In this document: positions 53,163 through 63,062 of the stretch, in pieces
Layout of the letters: every line of letters starts with the position of its first letter
Position numbering within the stretch: position 1 is the stretch's first letter
Origin: Bin80 sp965203305
Lineage (GTDB): Bacteria; Bacteroidota; Rhodothermia; Rhodothermales; Bin80
DNA length: 64,000 nt
Direction: 5' to 3'
Assembly (NCBI GenBank): GCA_965203305.1
Contig: OZ241874.1
Location: 930,001 to 994,000, forward strand
Notes under the pieces: model-generated
The model's input: only the letters and a program-made list of their open reading frames with translations
What the model was told of the DNA's origin: nothing
Database searches by the model: none
Translations under genes and position numbers: made by a program

Positions 53163-55263
53163 TCATGAATCGGGAGGTTTTTCCTCTTCGGGAAGCAGAA
53201 CCCCCTCCTTCCCGGTCGATTCCTCTTCCGGGAGATCTCGTCCCCTCCGCTCTGTCCTGGTCTTCTGAGGATCATACACGACCCCCAGAATCCGAAACAT
53301 CCGCACTAAAAACGGGGACAGATCTTGGTCCACCTTCGTGAGCAGATAGCGTTTCTTGCTCTGATGGAACTTGCTGGTAATTCGCTGGATCTTGTTGAGC
53401 CGTTTCCGAAGCGTGTTCCAGCTGGACCGGATGCCCTGTGCCTGAAGCGGGATCCGAACCAGCTGCGCGAAGGCAAAGCCCAGCAGTGAAAGAAACAGAT
53501 GTCCCTCAATCCGCTCATCCTTGCTATGATAGATGGGGCGAAGCCCAAACTCGGATTTCATGGACCGGAACGTATGCTCCACCTCACCCTGTCGCCAGTA
53601 CGTCTGCACGATCTCCTGGAGGGACCCGTCCCGATGACTGGTGCGGATCACATACCCGCCACAGGCTTGCATCCGCGCCGCATACTCTGGACGACGAGTC
53701 ACCCGAATCGTTTCCGCATAGTCAGTATCTCCCTGGCGAATCACCTCTACCTCATACAGATGCGCCACCTCCGGGTGATCTCGTTCCAGACGAGCCACCC
53801 GCCGTTCCACCGGCGCAAACTTCTTCACACACCCGCGCTGCGACAATCCCTTGCGTAGCTTGTCCAGTGCGCTTTCGTAGGTCGTACACTGCCTCTGCAG
53901 GATCGCCACCTCCGTGTTTGCCTTTGCCGCGCTGTAGACATACACCTTCCGTTCCCCCCGCTTCTCGGCAATTCCCAAGCCTGCACCTGTACCCCGCCCC
54001 CCGTCTGGAACCGGGCATCTGGAGGACGGGTCGGCATGGGAGGCGTACGGGTGCGATCCACACTGATCCAGTCCAGCCCCCGCTCCCGCATCAGCACCAC
54101 ATTCGCGTCCGTACACACCCCGGCATCCATCAGCAGCGTCGTATCCTCGTCTCCCAGCTTCTCCACCACCGAAGCCAAGGTCTGGGGTTCACTCACATTC
54201 CCCGGCAAGATCTCCATCCCGCACGGCATCCCGTTCCCGCTGAGTGCCACCGACAACGACACCAGACGAAGATCGCTCCGCTTTTCCTTGCTCCGCCCAT
54301 GCCGCAGATACGCCCCCTTCTGCTTCCCGTAATAAAAGGTGTTCGTCAGATCATACAGAATGAGCTTGCCCCCAAATGGCAGGGGAGATACCGCCCTCGC
54401 ATAGAGCCAGGAAATGATCTCGTTCCGATGCCGGTTCAACAAATCCAGACTCCGGTACAGCGTGTTCAGGCTTGGCGCAGAAAGCCCCAACAACTCCAGA
54501 ATTGCGGAGGTATGCTCCATCCAGTCATGGGTGTGCCGCTCGCTCCCTGGACTCAGTAACTTCCCGATCAGCAGCACATAGGCCATCTTGACCTGCTCTT
54601 CACTATAGCCCAAGTCCAGTAGCAGACGGTCAAATTCTATCTGATGAAACAGATCCAGGAACAGGCGTTCGCCCCCGACTGTGCCGGAATCGGGATGCGT
54701 GAGCTTCTCGAAACACACCCGTTGTTTTGCCGGCTTCCGGGGGGTTTCCACTTCACAGTCACGCCCCGCCAGGTCCTGCGCTGTCCGGGTCACCAGGTCC
54801 TGAAAGAAGGGACGCTGTTCGCCGAAGTCCAGCAGAGGTTCCTCATCCAGGCGGGCTTTCACATGCTTGCCAAAGGCGGCGATCTCTTCTTCGGACAGGT
54901 CCAGGTCTTTTCCGAGGCTGGCCAGCGGGAGTCGTCGGGGGATTCCGTTGACTCTCTTGGAATAGCACAGATAGAACCGGTATCCTTTCTGTCCGGTTTT
55001 GAGGGTGTAGCGGTGTCGAAAGAGGAACATGCGGGGGAGGTTTCTGTGGGTAGTGATACTGGGTATCCGGGGTGTGGTTCCAAGGCGATCTACCAGTATA
55101 ACTACAACGGGGGTCAGAAACCAAAACAAAAAGAATTAAGGTAAAACAGAAGAAATGCCGTAATAATGAAGGCAAAAGTACCGATATACCTTAATTATTA
55201 AGGGAAAAATCTGGAAAATCATCGCGAAACACAGATTTTAAGAACAACGTGGCGAACTCACGT
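52915..55263 (-). mobile_element. IS1634-like insertion element (boundaries tentative)
   Basis: Transposase-bearing stretch between subtilase copies 1 and 2. A candidate terminal inverted repeat is ACGTTAGTTCGCCA at 52915-52928 and TGGCGAACTCACGT at 55250-55263 (13 of 14 complementary). No clear target duplication was seen, and the noncoding margins (about 250 and 230 bases) are long for the family, so the ends may be nearer to the gene. A palindromic CCTTAATTATTAAGG (55188-55202) lies near the transposase start side. Confidence 0.45.
53163..55030 (-). pseudogene. IS1634-family transposase, broken by a frameshift near 53970-54010
   Basis: Two overlapping frames make one DDE transposase of about 620 residues. 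The upstream frame starts with FLFRHRYTLKTGQKGYRFYL at ATG 55030 and has LILYDLTNTFYYG (first Asp) and TLLMDAGVCTDAN (second Asp). The downstream frame carries EKRGERKVYVYSAAKANTEV, YWRQGEVEHTFRSMKSEFGL (Glu) and ends at 53163. The switch falls near RFQTGGGVQVQAWELP / GLGIAEKRGERK, beside two G6 runs. Family IS1634, whose members normally use one frame, so the copy is probably inactive, or the break is a sequencing error. Confidence 0.85.
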
Positions 55264-55333
55264 GTAGTGCCGGGATGCCCACATTGTCCTCCTCTGAATG
55301 GGAAAACTTATTTCTTGCCCTCTTTGGATTGAC
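55031..55333. other. Right end of the IS1634-type element and subtilase 2 downstream region
   Basis: About 300 bases. It contains the near-palindrome at 55188-55202, the tentative right inverted repeat, and ~70 bases after the subtilase-2 stop. No gene seen. Confidence 0.4.
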
Positions 55334-57037
55334 CTAGTGTCCCAGCCGCGTCATTGTCCCAGATTGTATCCGTCCCCCAGATTCCAGTCTGTAGGCATAT
55401 ACACCGGGTGGTAAATGTTGACCATTAAATTGTACAGATGTAGCTCCAACTCTGACAGATCCATGATAGGCAGTCGCAACCTCTCTCCCTAATACATCAA
55501 AAATTGCAAGCCTGGCATGAGTAGCAGAGCGAGAGGATTCGATTGTAAAATGAGCTATATCTTGGAACGGATTTGGATAGGGAGCCTGTACAGTCAGTTG
55601 ATCAGGGGCAGGGGAAAATTCATCCACCCGATCCGTAGTAAATGTTGCAGCCTTTCTGACCGCGGCATCCGCATCAACAATTCCCCAGCCAAGACTATTA
55701 TCTGGAGAGCTGGGCTGACTAGCCGTGGAAGTTAACACACGCCATACATCTCTTGGCTTCAGGTCGGGGTTTACCTGCAGGATCTGCGTTACGACTCCCG
55801 CAATCATTGGAGCAGAAAAGGATGTACCTTGCGAGAAGTCATACTCGCTTCCCGCACCTAACCATACGCGAGTTGCCTGCCCGGATACGTCAGGTTTTGT
55901 GCGTCCATCGGCTGTTGGTCCGCGGCTGCTGAAAGGAACAATGGATCTGTCTGGCCGTACTCCGCCCACGGAAATTACCGAATCTCCATCTGCGGGAGTA
56001 TAAACTGTTTGCGGAGAAGGACCAGCATTTCCGGCACTACTGACAGTGACAACCCCACGTTGTGCTGCCCAGTCCAGAGCAATGGTTGTAAGTCCGGTGT
56101 CACCATCAAGATCATCTTTCGTGTAGCTGCGCTGTCCAGGGTCAAAGTCATAGTAGCCCAGTGAGGCCGTAATCACATCCACTCCTTCGGACTCCATCCA
56201 CTCTACGGCTGCGACGAAATTGTCTTCCTCAACATTGCGTTCATACGGACCACACTCCGTTGCAGCCGCATAGATCGTTGCCCCGTAGCCGGGGCCTATA
56301 AGCTGTCCCTCCTTGTATCCCACAGCAACCGAGGCAACAGCCATCCCGTGGGTATTTATCCCGGGACAGACCTGTGTGGGATCACTCTGTGTAAAATCAC
56401 GAAATCGTACGAGCCGGTTATCATTGCGGATATGTTCCAGTGAAGGGTGGGTGAATGGTTTGTTTCCCGAAGTGCCGAAATGCCCGTCAATGAATCCAAG
56501 GATAACCCCCTTTCCGTTGATCCCCCGCTCAATCACCGGAATGGCATTCACTACATCCAGTTGAGTGCAAGATCTGCCAAAGATACTGGAGGGACAGTTC
56601 GAAGACACTCGTTCGGAAACCACAGAGGATATTGGCGCAGACGGTTGCGCATCGGAAGAGAAGAGTGCTACCTGCTGTGTACTGCGCACATAGGGGAGAG
56701 AGGCGATCTGTTTGATTTCGTCTTCGCTTAGCCGGGCGGTTACAGCATTCAGCCAGCGGCTTCGCTGCTCAATCTTGATTCCTCTTCGTTTGATGCCTGC
56801 CTCGTAATCCTGCGAGATTGGTGCATCCTGGATGGCAAATCTGGTTGCCAGATCAGGCTCTCCGCGCAACGCACGCCGTGCTATAGCCTTGTTGGTCAGA
56901 TACGTCTCATCAACTTGTTCGCTTTTCGCGAGTGCATCCGGCTTGTCCGTCAGGAAAATCCAGTATTTGGTTTTTTCCTGGGCAGATGCAATACAGGGGA
57001 TCAGGAGAGCCAGTAATAGTAAAATTGTCCTGCGCAT
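55334..57037 (-). CDS. Subtilisin-like serine protease with T9SS sorting domain, tandem copy 2
   Basis: About 567 residues, clearly paralogous to copies 1 and 3 along the whole length. Signal peptide RRTILLLLALLIPCIASAQ; catalytic Asp in GVILGFIDGHFG, His in INTHGMAVASVAVG, oxyanion Asn in SSAGNAG and Ser in QGTSFSAPMIAG; C-terminal sorting domain (QAPYPNPFQDIAHFTI, PPGVYAYRLESGGR). ATG at 57037 is taken. The frame stays open upstream to 57235, but that part encodes a remnant of cytidine deaminase, not a leader peptide. Confidence 0.92.
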   Translation of the reverse strand: MRRTILLLLALLIPCIASAQEKTKYWIFLTDKPDALAKSEQVDETYLTNKAIARRALRGEPDLATRFAIQDAPISQDYEAGIKRRGIKIEQRSRWLNAVTARLSEDEIKQIASLPYVRSTQQVALFSSDAQPSAPISSVVSERVSSNCPSSIFGRSCTQLDVVNAIPVIERGINGKGVILGFIDGHFGTSGNKPFTHPSLEHIRNDNRLVRFRDFTQSDPTQVCPGINTHGMAVASVAVGYKEGQLIGPGYGATIYAAATECGPYERNVEEDNFVAAVEWMESEGVDVITASLGYYDFDPGQRSYTKDDLDGDTGLTTIALDWAAQRGVVTVSSAGNAGPSPQTVYTPADGDSVISVGGVRPDRSIVPFSSRGPTADGRTKPDVSGQATRVWLGAGSEYDFSQGTSFSAPMIAGVVTQILQVNPDLKPRDVWRVLTSTASQPSSPDNSLGWGIVDADAAVRKAATFTTDRVDEFSPAPDQLTVQAPYPNPFQDIAHFTIESSRSATHARLAIFDVLGREVATAYHGSVRVGATSVQFNGQHLPPGVYAYRLESGGRIQSGTMTRLGH

Positions 57038-57069
57038 TATTTCATGAAAGAGGATTGTAGAAAATGGAA

Positions 57070-57235
57070 AGCAAGAATTGTCGGAATTGTTCTGTCCGCT
57101 GACATGTCTGTGACAGAAGCTCATGGAAGTGTTTAGGCCCTCTCCATGATCCGTCCAATTTACCGGCTTTGAGGCAATTTCACGAAGCACCTTCCTGCAA
57201 GCACCGCAATGCATCCTTGAAGCCCCATTTGACAA
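57070..57235 (-). pseudogene. Remnant of a duplicated cytidine deaminase 3' end
   Basis: The frame before subtilase copy 2 reads MHCGACRKVLREIASKPVNW then TDHGEG. The cdd gene at 58999 has TPCGACRQVLCEIAPNSMVW then MDRGEK at its C-terminus, so the zinc-binding PCGAC segment and following residues are clearly homologous. Only the last third of the protein remains. It shows that the tandem duplication unit included the end of cdd together with the subtilase. Confidence 0.75.
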
Positions 57236-57263
57236 AATCGGTATATGTATCTCGGGTTCTCGT

Positions 57264-58994
57264 TTAATTCGCCTGGTAGCCCATGCGTGTCATTGTTCCA
57301 GATTGCACGCGTCCTTCAGATTCAAGTGTATAGGCGTATACGCCAGATGGTAAATGGTGTCCGTCAAGCTGTATGGATGTATCTCCGATTCCAACAGCTC
57401 CGTTGTAAACAGTCATAATCTCTCGCCCCAATACATCAAAAACCGCAAGTTTGACATGAGCGACAGGCGTAGCGGATTCAATGGTAAAGTGAGCCACATC
57501 TTGAAATGGGTTTGGGTAGGGAGAGTGTATGATCAGGTGTTCAGGAGCTGGCAAGGATTCACTAGAGTGACCGGTCTGGGTTACAGCTTTCCTGATTGCA
57601 GCATCCGCATCAACAATTCCCCACCCAAGATCATTATCGGGAGAGTCGGACTGGCTGGCTGTTGAAGTTAAAAGATGCCAGACATCTCTTGGACCAAGAT
57701 CAGGCTTCACCTGAAGGATCTGTGTTACGATACCCGCAATCACTGGAGCAGAAAATGATGTGCCGTACGACATATCATATTCTCCTCCTGCCGAAGAGGC
57801 TAGCCACACACTGGTGGCCTGCCCGGATATGTCAGGTTTGATACGACCGTCAGCGGTTGGCCCGCGGCTGCTGAAATCAACGATAGTTCTGTCTGAGTAT
57901 ATTCCGCCTACGGCAATCACCGAGTCCCCATCTGCGGGAGTGACAATAGTCTGTGATCCAGGCCCTTCATTGCCGGCACTGCCGACCGTAACAACCCCGC
58001 GTTGTGTTGCCAGGTCCATAGCAATGGTTGTAAGCCCGGTATCCCCATCAAGATCATCTTTTGTATAGCTGCGCTGGCCTGAATCAAACTCAAAATACCC
58101 AAGCGAGGCTGTGATCACATCAACTCCCTTGGATTCCATCCACTCTACGGCTGCAACGAAATGATCTTCTTCAATATTGCGTTCATACTGTGCAGGCCAC
58201 AGGGGAGAACACTCTGTTGCAGCAGCATAGATTGTCGCCCCATAGCCAGGACCTATGAGTTGCCCCTCCTTGTATCCCACCGCTGCCGAGGCAACAGACA
58301 TGCCGTGGTCATCTGCGTAGGGACAGGGCTGTGCCGGATCATTCTGCGTGAAATCACGGAATTCCTTCAGTCGGTTGTCATTACGGATATGTACCAGCGC
58401 AGGATGGCTGAATGGTTCCGCTCCTGTTGTACTGAAGTGCGTATCAATCAACCCGAGTATGACTCCCTCTCCATTGATGCCACGCTGGATTGCTGGAATA
58501 GCATTGACGTTATCCAGTTGGGTGCAGGACCTTCCGTAGACAGCTGATGGACAGTTGGAAGAAATTCGTTCGGAAACTACAGAAGATATTGGTGCTGACG
58601 GTTGTGCATCGGAAGAGAGGAGTGCCACCTGCTGTGTACCGCGTACATAGGGGAGGGCGGAGATGTGTTTGATTTCGTCTTCGCTTAGCCGGGCGGTTAC
58701 GGCATTCAGCCAGCGGCTTCTCTGCTCAATTTTGATCCCTTTTCGTTTGAGATCAGCCTCGTAGTCTTGCGAGATTGGCGCATCCTGGATGGCAAATCTG
58801 GTTGTCAAGCCAGATTCCCCGCGCAGTGCACGGCGTGCTACGGCTTTGTCTGTCAGGTAGCTTTCTGCAACTTGTCCACTTTTTGCGAGTGCATCTGGCT
58901 TGTCCGTCAGGAAAATCCAGTATTTGGCTTTTTCCTGGGCAGATGCAATACAGGGGATCAGGAGAGCCAATAACAGCAAGATTGTCCTATGCAT
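57264..58994 (-). CDS. Subtilisin-like serine protease with T9SS sorting domain, tandem copy 3
   Basis: 576 residues. Signal peptide HRTILLLLALLIPCIASAQ, nearly the same as copy 2. Catalytic Asp in GVILGLIDTHFS, His in ADDHGMSVASAAVG, Asn in GSAGNEG, Ser in YGTSFSAPVIAG. C-terminal sorting domain HSPYPNPFQDVAHFTI and PSGVYAYTLESEGR. A short insertion (SPLWPAQYERNI) lies beside the conserved ATECS segment. It starts 4 bases after the cdd stop, so it is translated from the cdd message or from a promoter inside cdd. Confidence 0.92.
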   Translation of the reverse strand: MHRTILLLLALLIPCIASAQEKAKYWIFLTDKPDALAKSGQVAESYLTDKAVARRALRGESGLTTRFAIQDAPISQDYEADLKRKGIKIEQRSRWLNAVTARLSEDEIKHISALPYVRGTQQVALLSSDAQPSAPISSVVSERISSNCPSAVYGRSCTQLDNVNAIPAIQRGINGEGVILGLIDTHFSTTGAEPFSHPALVHIRNDNRLKEFRDFTQNDPAQPCPYADDHGMSVASAAVGYKEGQLIGPGYGATIYAAATECSPLWPAQYERNIEEDHFVAAVEWMESKGVDVITASLGYFEFDSGQRSYTKDDLDGDTGLTTIAMDLATQRGVVTVGSAGNEGPGSQTIVTPADGDSVIAVGGIYSDRTIVDFSSRGPTADGRIKPDISGQATSVWLASSAGGEYDMSYGTSFSAPVIAGIVTQILQVKPDLGPRDVWHLLTSTASQSDSPDNDLGWGIVDADAAIRKAVTQTGHSSESLPAPEHLIIHSPYPNPFQDVAHFTIESATPVAHVKLAVFDVLGREIMTVYNGAVGIGDTSIQLDGHHLPSGVYAYTLESEGRVQSGTMTRMGYQAN

Positions 58995-58998
58995 TATT

Positions 58999-59808
58999 TC
59001 ATGGAAGAAAGCTGCGTGACTCCGAATGCAGGGGGCTCAGTGATTCTGTCAATTGAAACGCCTTTGGCAGTAGTTCATGGGCATAAAAGCATTCTGGCTT
59101 CTTCTCTCCCCGGTCCATCCATACCATGGAATTTGGGGCAATTTCGCAGAGTACCTGTCTGCAAGCACCGCAGGGAGTAATTTCGGATGATTTTGGACAT
59201 GATATGTACACATGCCTGATATTTTTCACTCCAGCACTTACCGCCGATGCAATGGCCGCACGTTCTGCACAAAGTATCTGTGTCCAATCTTTGTACTCAA
59301 AATTCGTGCCATGGAAATATGTATGGTCATCGGTAACCGCAATTGATCCCACTGGAAAATCTGACTCCGGGACGCTGGCATACTTTGCCGCCTGTCTTGC
59401 GAAAGAGAGTCCAGCATTTGAATCTATCGGAATGGGAGAATATTTACGAGTATCAAGTTGTTCACGAAGGTGGTATGTGCCCCCCTTCTTCCCCAGAACA
59501 TCATCGTCAAATTGATCCAGCAGGGGATCAACCAAATTATGGGCAGTTGTTACTTCTTCTTGTTTCATGTGACTACTGAATACAATGGCAACAACATCTC
59601 TGCGTCCTATGGAAGCTGCGCTAGCCAGAGCGGATGACAGGGCGGGGATAACGAGAGGATAGCAGGCATTCTCAATACGAACCCCGCAAATCCAGTCTCC
59701 ATTTGACATAAGAAGCAGAGCTGCTCTCTGTTTTCCAGAGTAGGGTACACGGGAGTGCGAGGCTGCATTTAGGACAAGTTCACGGAGCGAATCTATGAAG
59801 TTGATCAT
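58999..59808 (-). CDS. cdd: Cytidine deaminase (two-domain type)
   Basis: A 269-residue zinc hydrolase converting cytidine and deoxycytidine to uridine forms. It is of the E. coli-like two-domain type: a catalytically degenerate N-terminal half (residues 1-95, with IENACYPLVIPALSSALASA) and a C-terminal or central CDA domain with the zinc/Glu motif CAERAAI and PCGACRQVL. The first zinc ligand is Cys (CAE), not His. It overlaps no gene and is followed 4 bases later by subtilase copy 3, an unusual pairing that has been copied (see remnant at 57070). Confidence 0.9.
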   Translation of the reverse strand: MINFIDSLRELVLNAASHSRVPYSGKQRAALLLMSNGDWICGVRIENACYPLVIPALSSALASAASIGRRDVVAIVFSSHMKQEEVTTAHNLVDPLLDQFDDDVLGKKGGTYHLREQLDTRKYSPIPIDSNAGLSFARQAAKYASVPESDFPVGSIAVTDDHTYFHGTNFEYKDWTQILCAERAAIASAVSAGVKNIRHVYISCPKSSEITPCGACRQVLCEIAPNSMVWMDRGEKKPECFYAHELLPKAFQLTESLSPLHSESRSFLP

Positions 59809-59853
59809 AATTTCAGGAACGCTTGCCCCTGCGAACTAGTTCGCTGTCTTCTT

Positions 59854-59936
<83 letters not shown>

Positions 59937-60013
59937 CATGATTCCATACCAATGTAGCAGGAGCAGGGGTGCCAGAAATGAATGGCATAGGCTGATTCAC
60001 CAAATAAACGATA

Positions 60014-61060
60014 TCAGTTCTTCTCTTCGCAATTGGGACAATTGATGGATGGAAGGTGCCAGAAGGCATCCGGGAAGTTGTCATTCCCATTTGGATTTCG
60101 GACCAGTCCAACAATGGTCTTTTTGAACTCAATACCATTATTGCCAGATTTTATGAAGTCAAATCCTCGCTCCACCAGGAAGGTTGCTGACTGTGTTTGC
60201 AGATATCTTGCGTGGGTTTCATTGTGACGATCATGTTTCATAACCAGATCAATACGTACCCCAAACTTCCTCTCCAGTTTATTGACGAGCTTGCGTCTGA
60301 TCTTTTCAATTCCGCGTTTTAGGTCTTTTCCCTCCTCTTCACGAAGTTCCTCTATCTCTCTGTCTATTTTCGCGCAAGTGACTATTACTACTCGCAAGTC
60401 TCTGTTATATCCCTGCTCTTTCCACAAGTTTAGGAGATAAGCAATTCCCCTGTAAAATTGAGGAAGATTGGAAACCCGAAGATCAGTGTTGGGTCCGATT
60501 TGCTTGTCGTAGACATACAGGTAACTTGCATGTCTGACAGTTCGAATAAACAACTCGTCACGTTCATCAGGTGCGAGAAGATGTACGGGAAGGGAGGCAA
60601 GATATTTCTTCCTCTTTTCTTCAAATCTGCTTTCCAGATATTCGGAAAGAACGATTAACTCAGATGCACAAAGTTTTTTGGAGAATTCTGTACGGTGGTA
60701 TTTACTGGTAATGACTGCATCCGGTGGTTGATCCCGCTCGAGTTCGCAGCATGTTTCAAGAACATTTGATCCAGAAACCCGGGTTTTGTATTCCACGAAA
60801 CGCTTTTTCTTACTCTTCAATAGTTCAGCAAGCAGTATCTGTAATCTCTGCCTATTTCGCAGAGCATTGCTCTTCTGCAGAACATCAACTCTGTGTTGAA
60901 TCTCTTTTAACAAGACCTTTTTCTGGTCTAGGATCAGCAATATATTTTGATCTTCAACGATTCCCCAGAGGAGACCCTCTGTCTGAGTGAGATATGCCCT
61001 GTCATTATTTAATAGTTTCTGGTCTAGGGCAGAAGGATCCAAAATTGCTGTCATAATCAT
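60014..61060 (-). CDS. Uncharacterised protein with phospholipase-D-like (MIT C-terminal type) region, partner of the DUF3696 ATPase
   Basis: 348 residues, no signal peptide. The N-terminal half (residues 1-170) is helical and charged with no family that I recognise. The C-terminal half resembles the PLD-like MIT C-terminal domain: YLYVYDKQIG, NLPQFYRGIAYLLNLW, VVIVTCA, then KHDRHNETHARYL and VERGFDFIKSG, where His-Asp-Arg and the ERGFDF strand are the usual landmarks. The tail has CPNC. It lies 19 bases downstream of the ATPase gene, next to tRNA-Leu, on the same strand. The pair looks like a sensor/effector defence operon; the PLD-like part would be the effector. This is an inference. Confidence 0.55.
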   Translation of the reverse strand: MIMTAILDPSALDQKLLNNDRAYLTQTEGLLWGIVEDQNILLILDQKKVLLKEIQHRVDVLQKSNALRNRQRLQILLAELLKSKKKRFVEYKTRVSGSNVLETCCELERDQPPDAVITSKYHRTEFSKKLCASELIVLSEYLESRFEEKRKKYLASLPVHLLAPDERDELFIRTVRHASYLYVYDKQIGPNTDLRVSNLPQFYRGIAYLLNLWKEQGYNRDLRVVIVTCAKIDREIEELREEEGKDLKRGIEKIRRKLVNKLERKFGVRIDLVMKHDRHNETHARYLQTQSATFLVERGFDFIKSGNNGIEFKKTIVGLVRNPNGNDNFPDAFWHLPSINCPNCEEKN

Positions 61061-61079
61061 TGCTTCCGAGCTTAATCAA

Positions 61080-62819
61080 CTAGACTAATTCTTTGAGGCG
61101 TTCGGGGAAGAATCCTCCGGGCCAGTCATCAATAAATTCACCATCATTGTCCAGGCGAATCTGTCTGACATGTGATCCTTGTGGGCGGCGGCTCACGGAG
61201 AGGGCGGACACATCATCTGCTTTGAGTTTGCCTGTTCGGATAAGTTTCTGGAGTCGAAGAACGAGGTGTTCGCTGTGCGTTTCAATGATCAGCTGATTAT
61301 TGCGATCAATTGATTCTGCAAACAAATCACCCAGATTGGCCTGGAGCCGGGGATGAATGTGGACTTCAGGCTGTTCAATCAGGATAATCTGGGATTCTGC
61401 CTTCGCGCACTCTACGACAACGGGCAGAATTTGACAGATACCGAACCCTATATCTTTCAGGCTAACATCAACAGGGTCCCTGCGCTGCTTGTCAATGAAC
61501 CGAATTTCGTAAAGGTCGGTGTACCTGGCACTGGCGGGCTCCACTTTCATTTCATATTCAACCCCCATTTTATGAAGCCAGTCATTCGTCTTGTCAACAA
61601 GCTCCTTGCGTTTGTATAAAAGATCGGGCAGATTGCCTCCGCTGTAGCCAGCGTTTCCAGGAGGAGTACCAGCATAGATATACCATCGGTCTGGAGGGTT
61701 TCGATAGGGACCAAGCGGCAAAATATGACGAAGCAGCCCTCCAAGTTTTGCAGTAAAATCAAGCGTTATGCTGCTTATATCCGATACGCCCCGAATGTAT
61801 TGAGCTATGTCTTCTCCTAGTGATTCACTCAGACTCCGTTCAGGGCGCTCAGGAAAGCGTCCGGGGAAGGCACCACCCAGGTTGGTCAGATTCAGCATTC
61901 CCTTGTCATAAGCTACCATGTCTCCATACTGTTCCGCCTGCATTCGGGAAATAAAATCACTCAGGGAGAAGTCTGCATCATAGAAATCAATCGCCTTCCG
62001 AAGGGCTATTTTCTTGAGTATTCTTCTTGGATGAGGCGTTCCATCCTCCTTCGCGTCTATGAAACGGTCAAGAACCTTTTCAAGATGAGTCGTTTCAGGG
62101 ACATCCACCGTGTCAAGCGCAGCCAGTTCGCTGTTCAGACGTGCCAGGATTTTATCCCGCGCATTTTTTGCGGATTTAAAGGAGTCCTCCCAAAATTCTT
62201 CGGAGTCTGTGACAAGCATGTTTTGCAGAACATGATTGGCATTGTAGGGAAACTTGCCCGTCCTTCGGATATAATCATTCTCTTTCTTAATTACAGTATC
62301 AGAAATATCGCTCTGAGATGCAAAGCATGCAATTTTTTCTCCGTTATGGTTAAACACTTCTAACTGGCACAGGCTTGTTATTTTCTCGCTGGTTGAATAT
62401 CCAAAGTGCATGCCAACCCCCATGGTTTTCCTGGTAGGCGGAGACTTTCCCGGTTCCATTAGTTCCTCCAGGGTGGGGAAAATAGATTCATCCGCATGGC
62501 CTTCCTTGTCAAACAGCACTCGAATTTTGAGCGTGCGACTTGTATCGTGATCAAACAATAGTTCTGGGATGCTTCCAAAATCCACGATTCCCCGTTCAAC
62601 ACGCGGTTTCAGGGTATCATTTGCGGATTGGTGGGGGACTTCATAACTCTGTTTCAGCAGGTAAAGAGCCTGTAGGATAGACGATTTGCCAGCACTGTTT
62701 TGTCCCAGAATGAGCGTAATGGGAGCCATCGGGATCTCAACATTCTGACCAAACGACTTGAAATTTTCCAAGTGCAAAGATTTGATTTGATAATATGAAC
62801 TGGGCTTTTTTTCAGGCAT
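61080..62819 (-). CDS. AAA ATPase with DUF3696 (OLD/ABC-like)
   Basis: A 579-residue P-loop ATPase of the AAA_21/DUF3696 class. Walker A GQNSAGKSSILQALY near residue 38, ABC-like middle with helical insert, Walker B IILIEQPEVHIHPRLQANL near 490, D/H-loop NQLIIETHSEHLVLRLQ, and the C-terminal DUF3696 strand DNDGEFIDDWPGGFFPERLKE. This is the ATPase type found in many anti-phage operons, coupled with a nuclease or other effector. ATG at 62819. Its partner gene follows after 19 bases. Not an ABC transporter: no membrane segment. Confidence 0.88.
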   Translation of the reverse strand: MPEKKPSSYYQIKSLHLENFKSFGQNVEIPMAPITLILGQNSAGKSSILQALYLLKQSYEVPHQSANDTLKPRVERGIVDFGSIPELLFDHDTSRTLKIRVLFDKEGHADESIFPTLEELMEPGKSPPTRKTMGVGMHFGYSTSEKITSLCQLEVFNHNGEKIACFASQSDISDTVIKKENDYIRRTGKFPYNANHVLQNMLVTDSEEFWEDSFKSAKNARDKILARLNSELAALDTVDVPETTHLEKVLDRFIDAKEDGTPHPRRILKKIALRKAIDFYDADFSLSDFISRMQAEQYGDMVAYDKGMLNLTNLGGAFPGRFPERPERSLSESLGEDIAQYIRGVSDISSITLDFTAKLGGLLRHILPLGPYRNPPDRWYIYAGTPPGNAGYSGGNLPDLLYKRKELVDKTNDWLHKMGVEYEMKVEPASARYTDLYEIRFIDKQRRDPVDVSLKDIGFGICQILPVVVECAKAESQIILIEQPEVHIHPRLQANLGDLFAESIDRNNQLIIETHSEHLVLRLQKLIRTGKLKADDVSALSVSRRPQGSHVRQIRLDNDGEFIDDWPGGFFPERLKELV

Positions 62820-63004
62820 TGGCTTGAATCTTGAGGCACTGACAACTTACGATAAAAAACGGAGGCAGGTTACTGTTCAGACTACAGTAAGAGTGACCTT
62901 TGGGTGGGGGGAGATATCAGAAGAAAGTACGCTGTATGAGAGACAAAAGCAAATCTGATACTCAGGATTTGCGGTCAACGAGGCAGACATCGCAAACCAA
63001 GACA

Positions 63005-63044
63005 AATAAGCCCTCCCATTCACGGCCGGATGGGAGGGCTTATT
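63005..63044 (-). terminator. Strong hairpin terminator of the SusD-like gene
   Basis: A perfect 15-bp stem, AATAAGCCCTCCCAT and its complement, around a 10-base loop, about 20 bases past the SusD stop at 63063. T-rich bases follow on both strands, so it may act in both directions. Confidence 0.85.
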
Positions 63045-63062
63045 TTCAGAGTATTTCCGAAA

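Noticed and set aside
60422..60455. GCTCTTTCCACAAGTTTAG, similar to the ISL3 left end
   Set aside because: Lies inside an intact coding frame (LLNLWKEQGY on the minus strand), so most likely a chance match.
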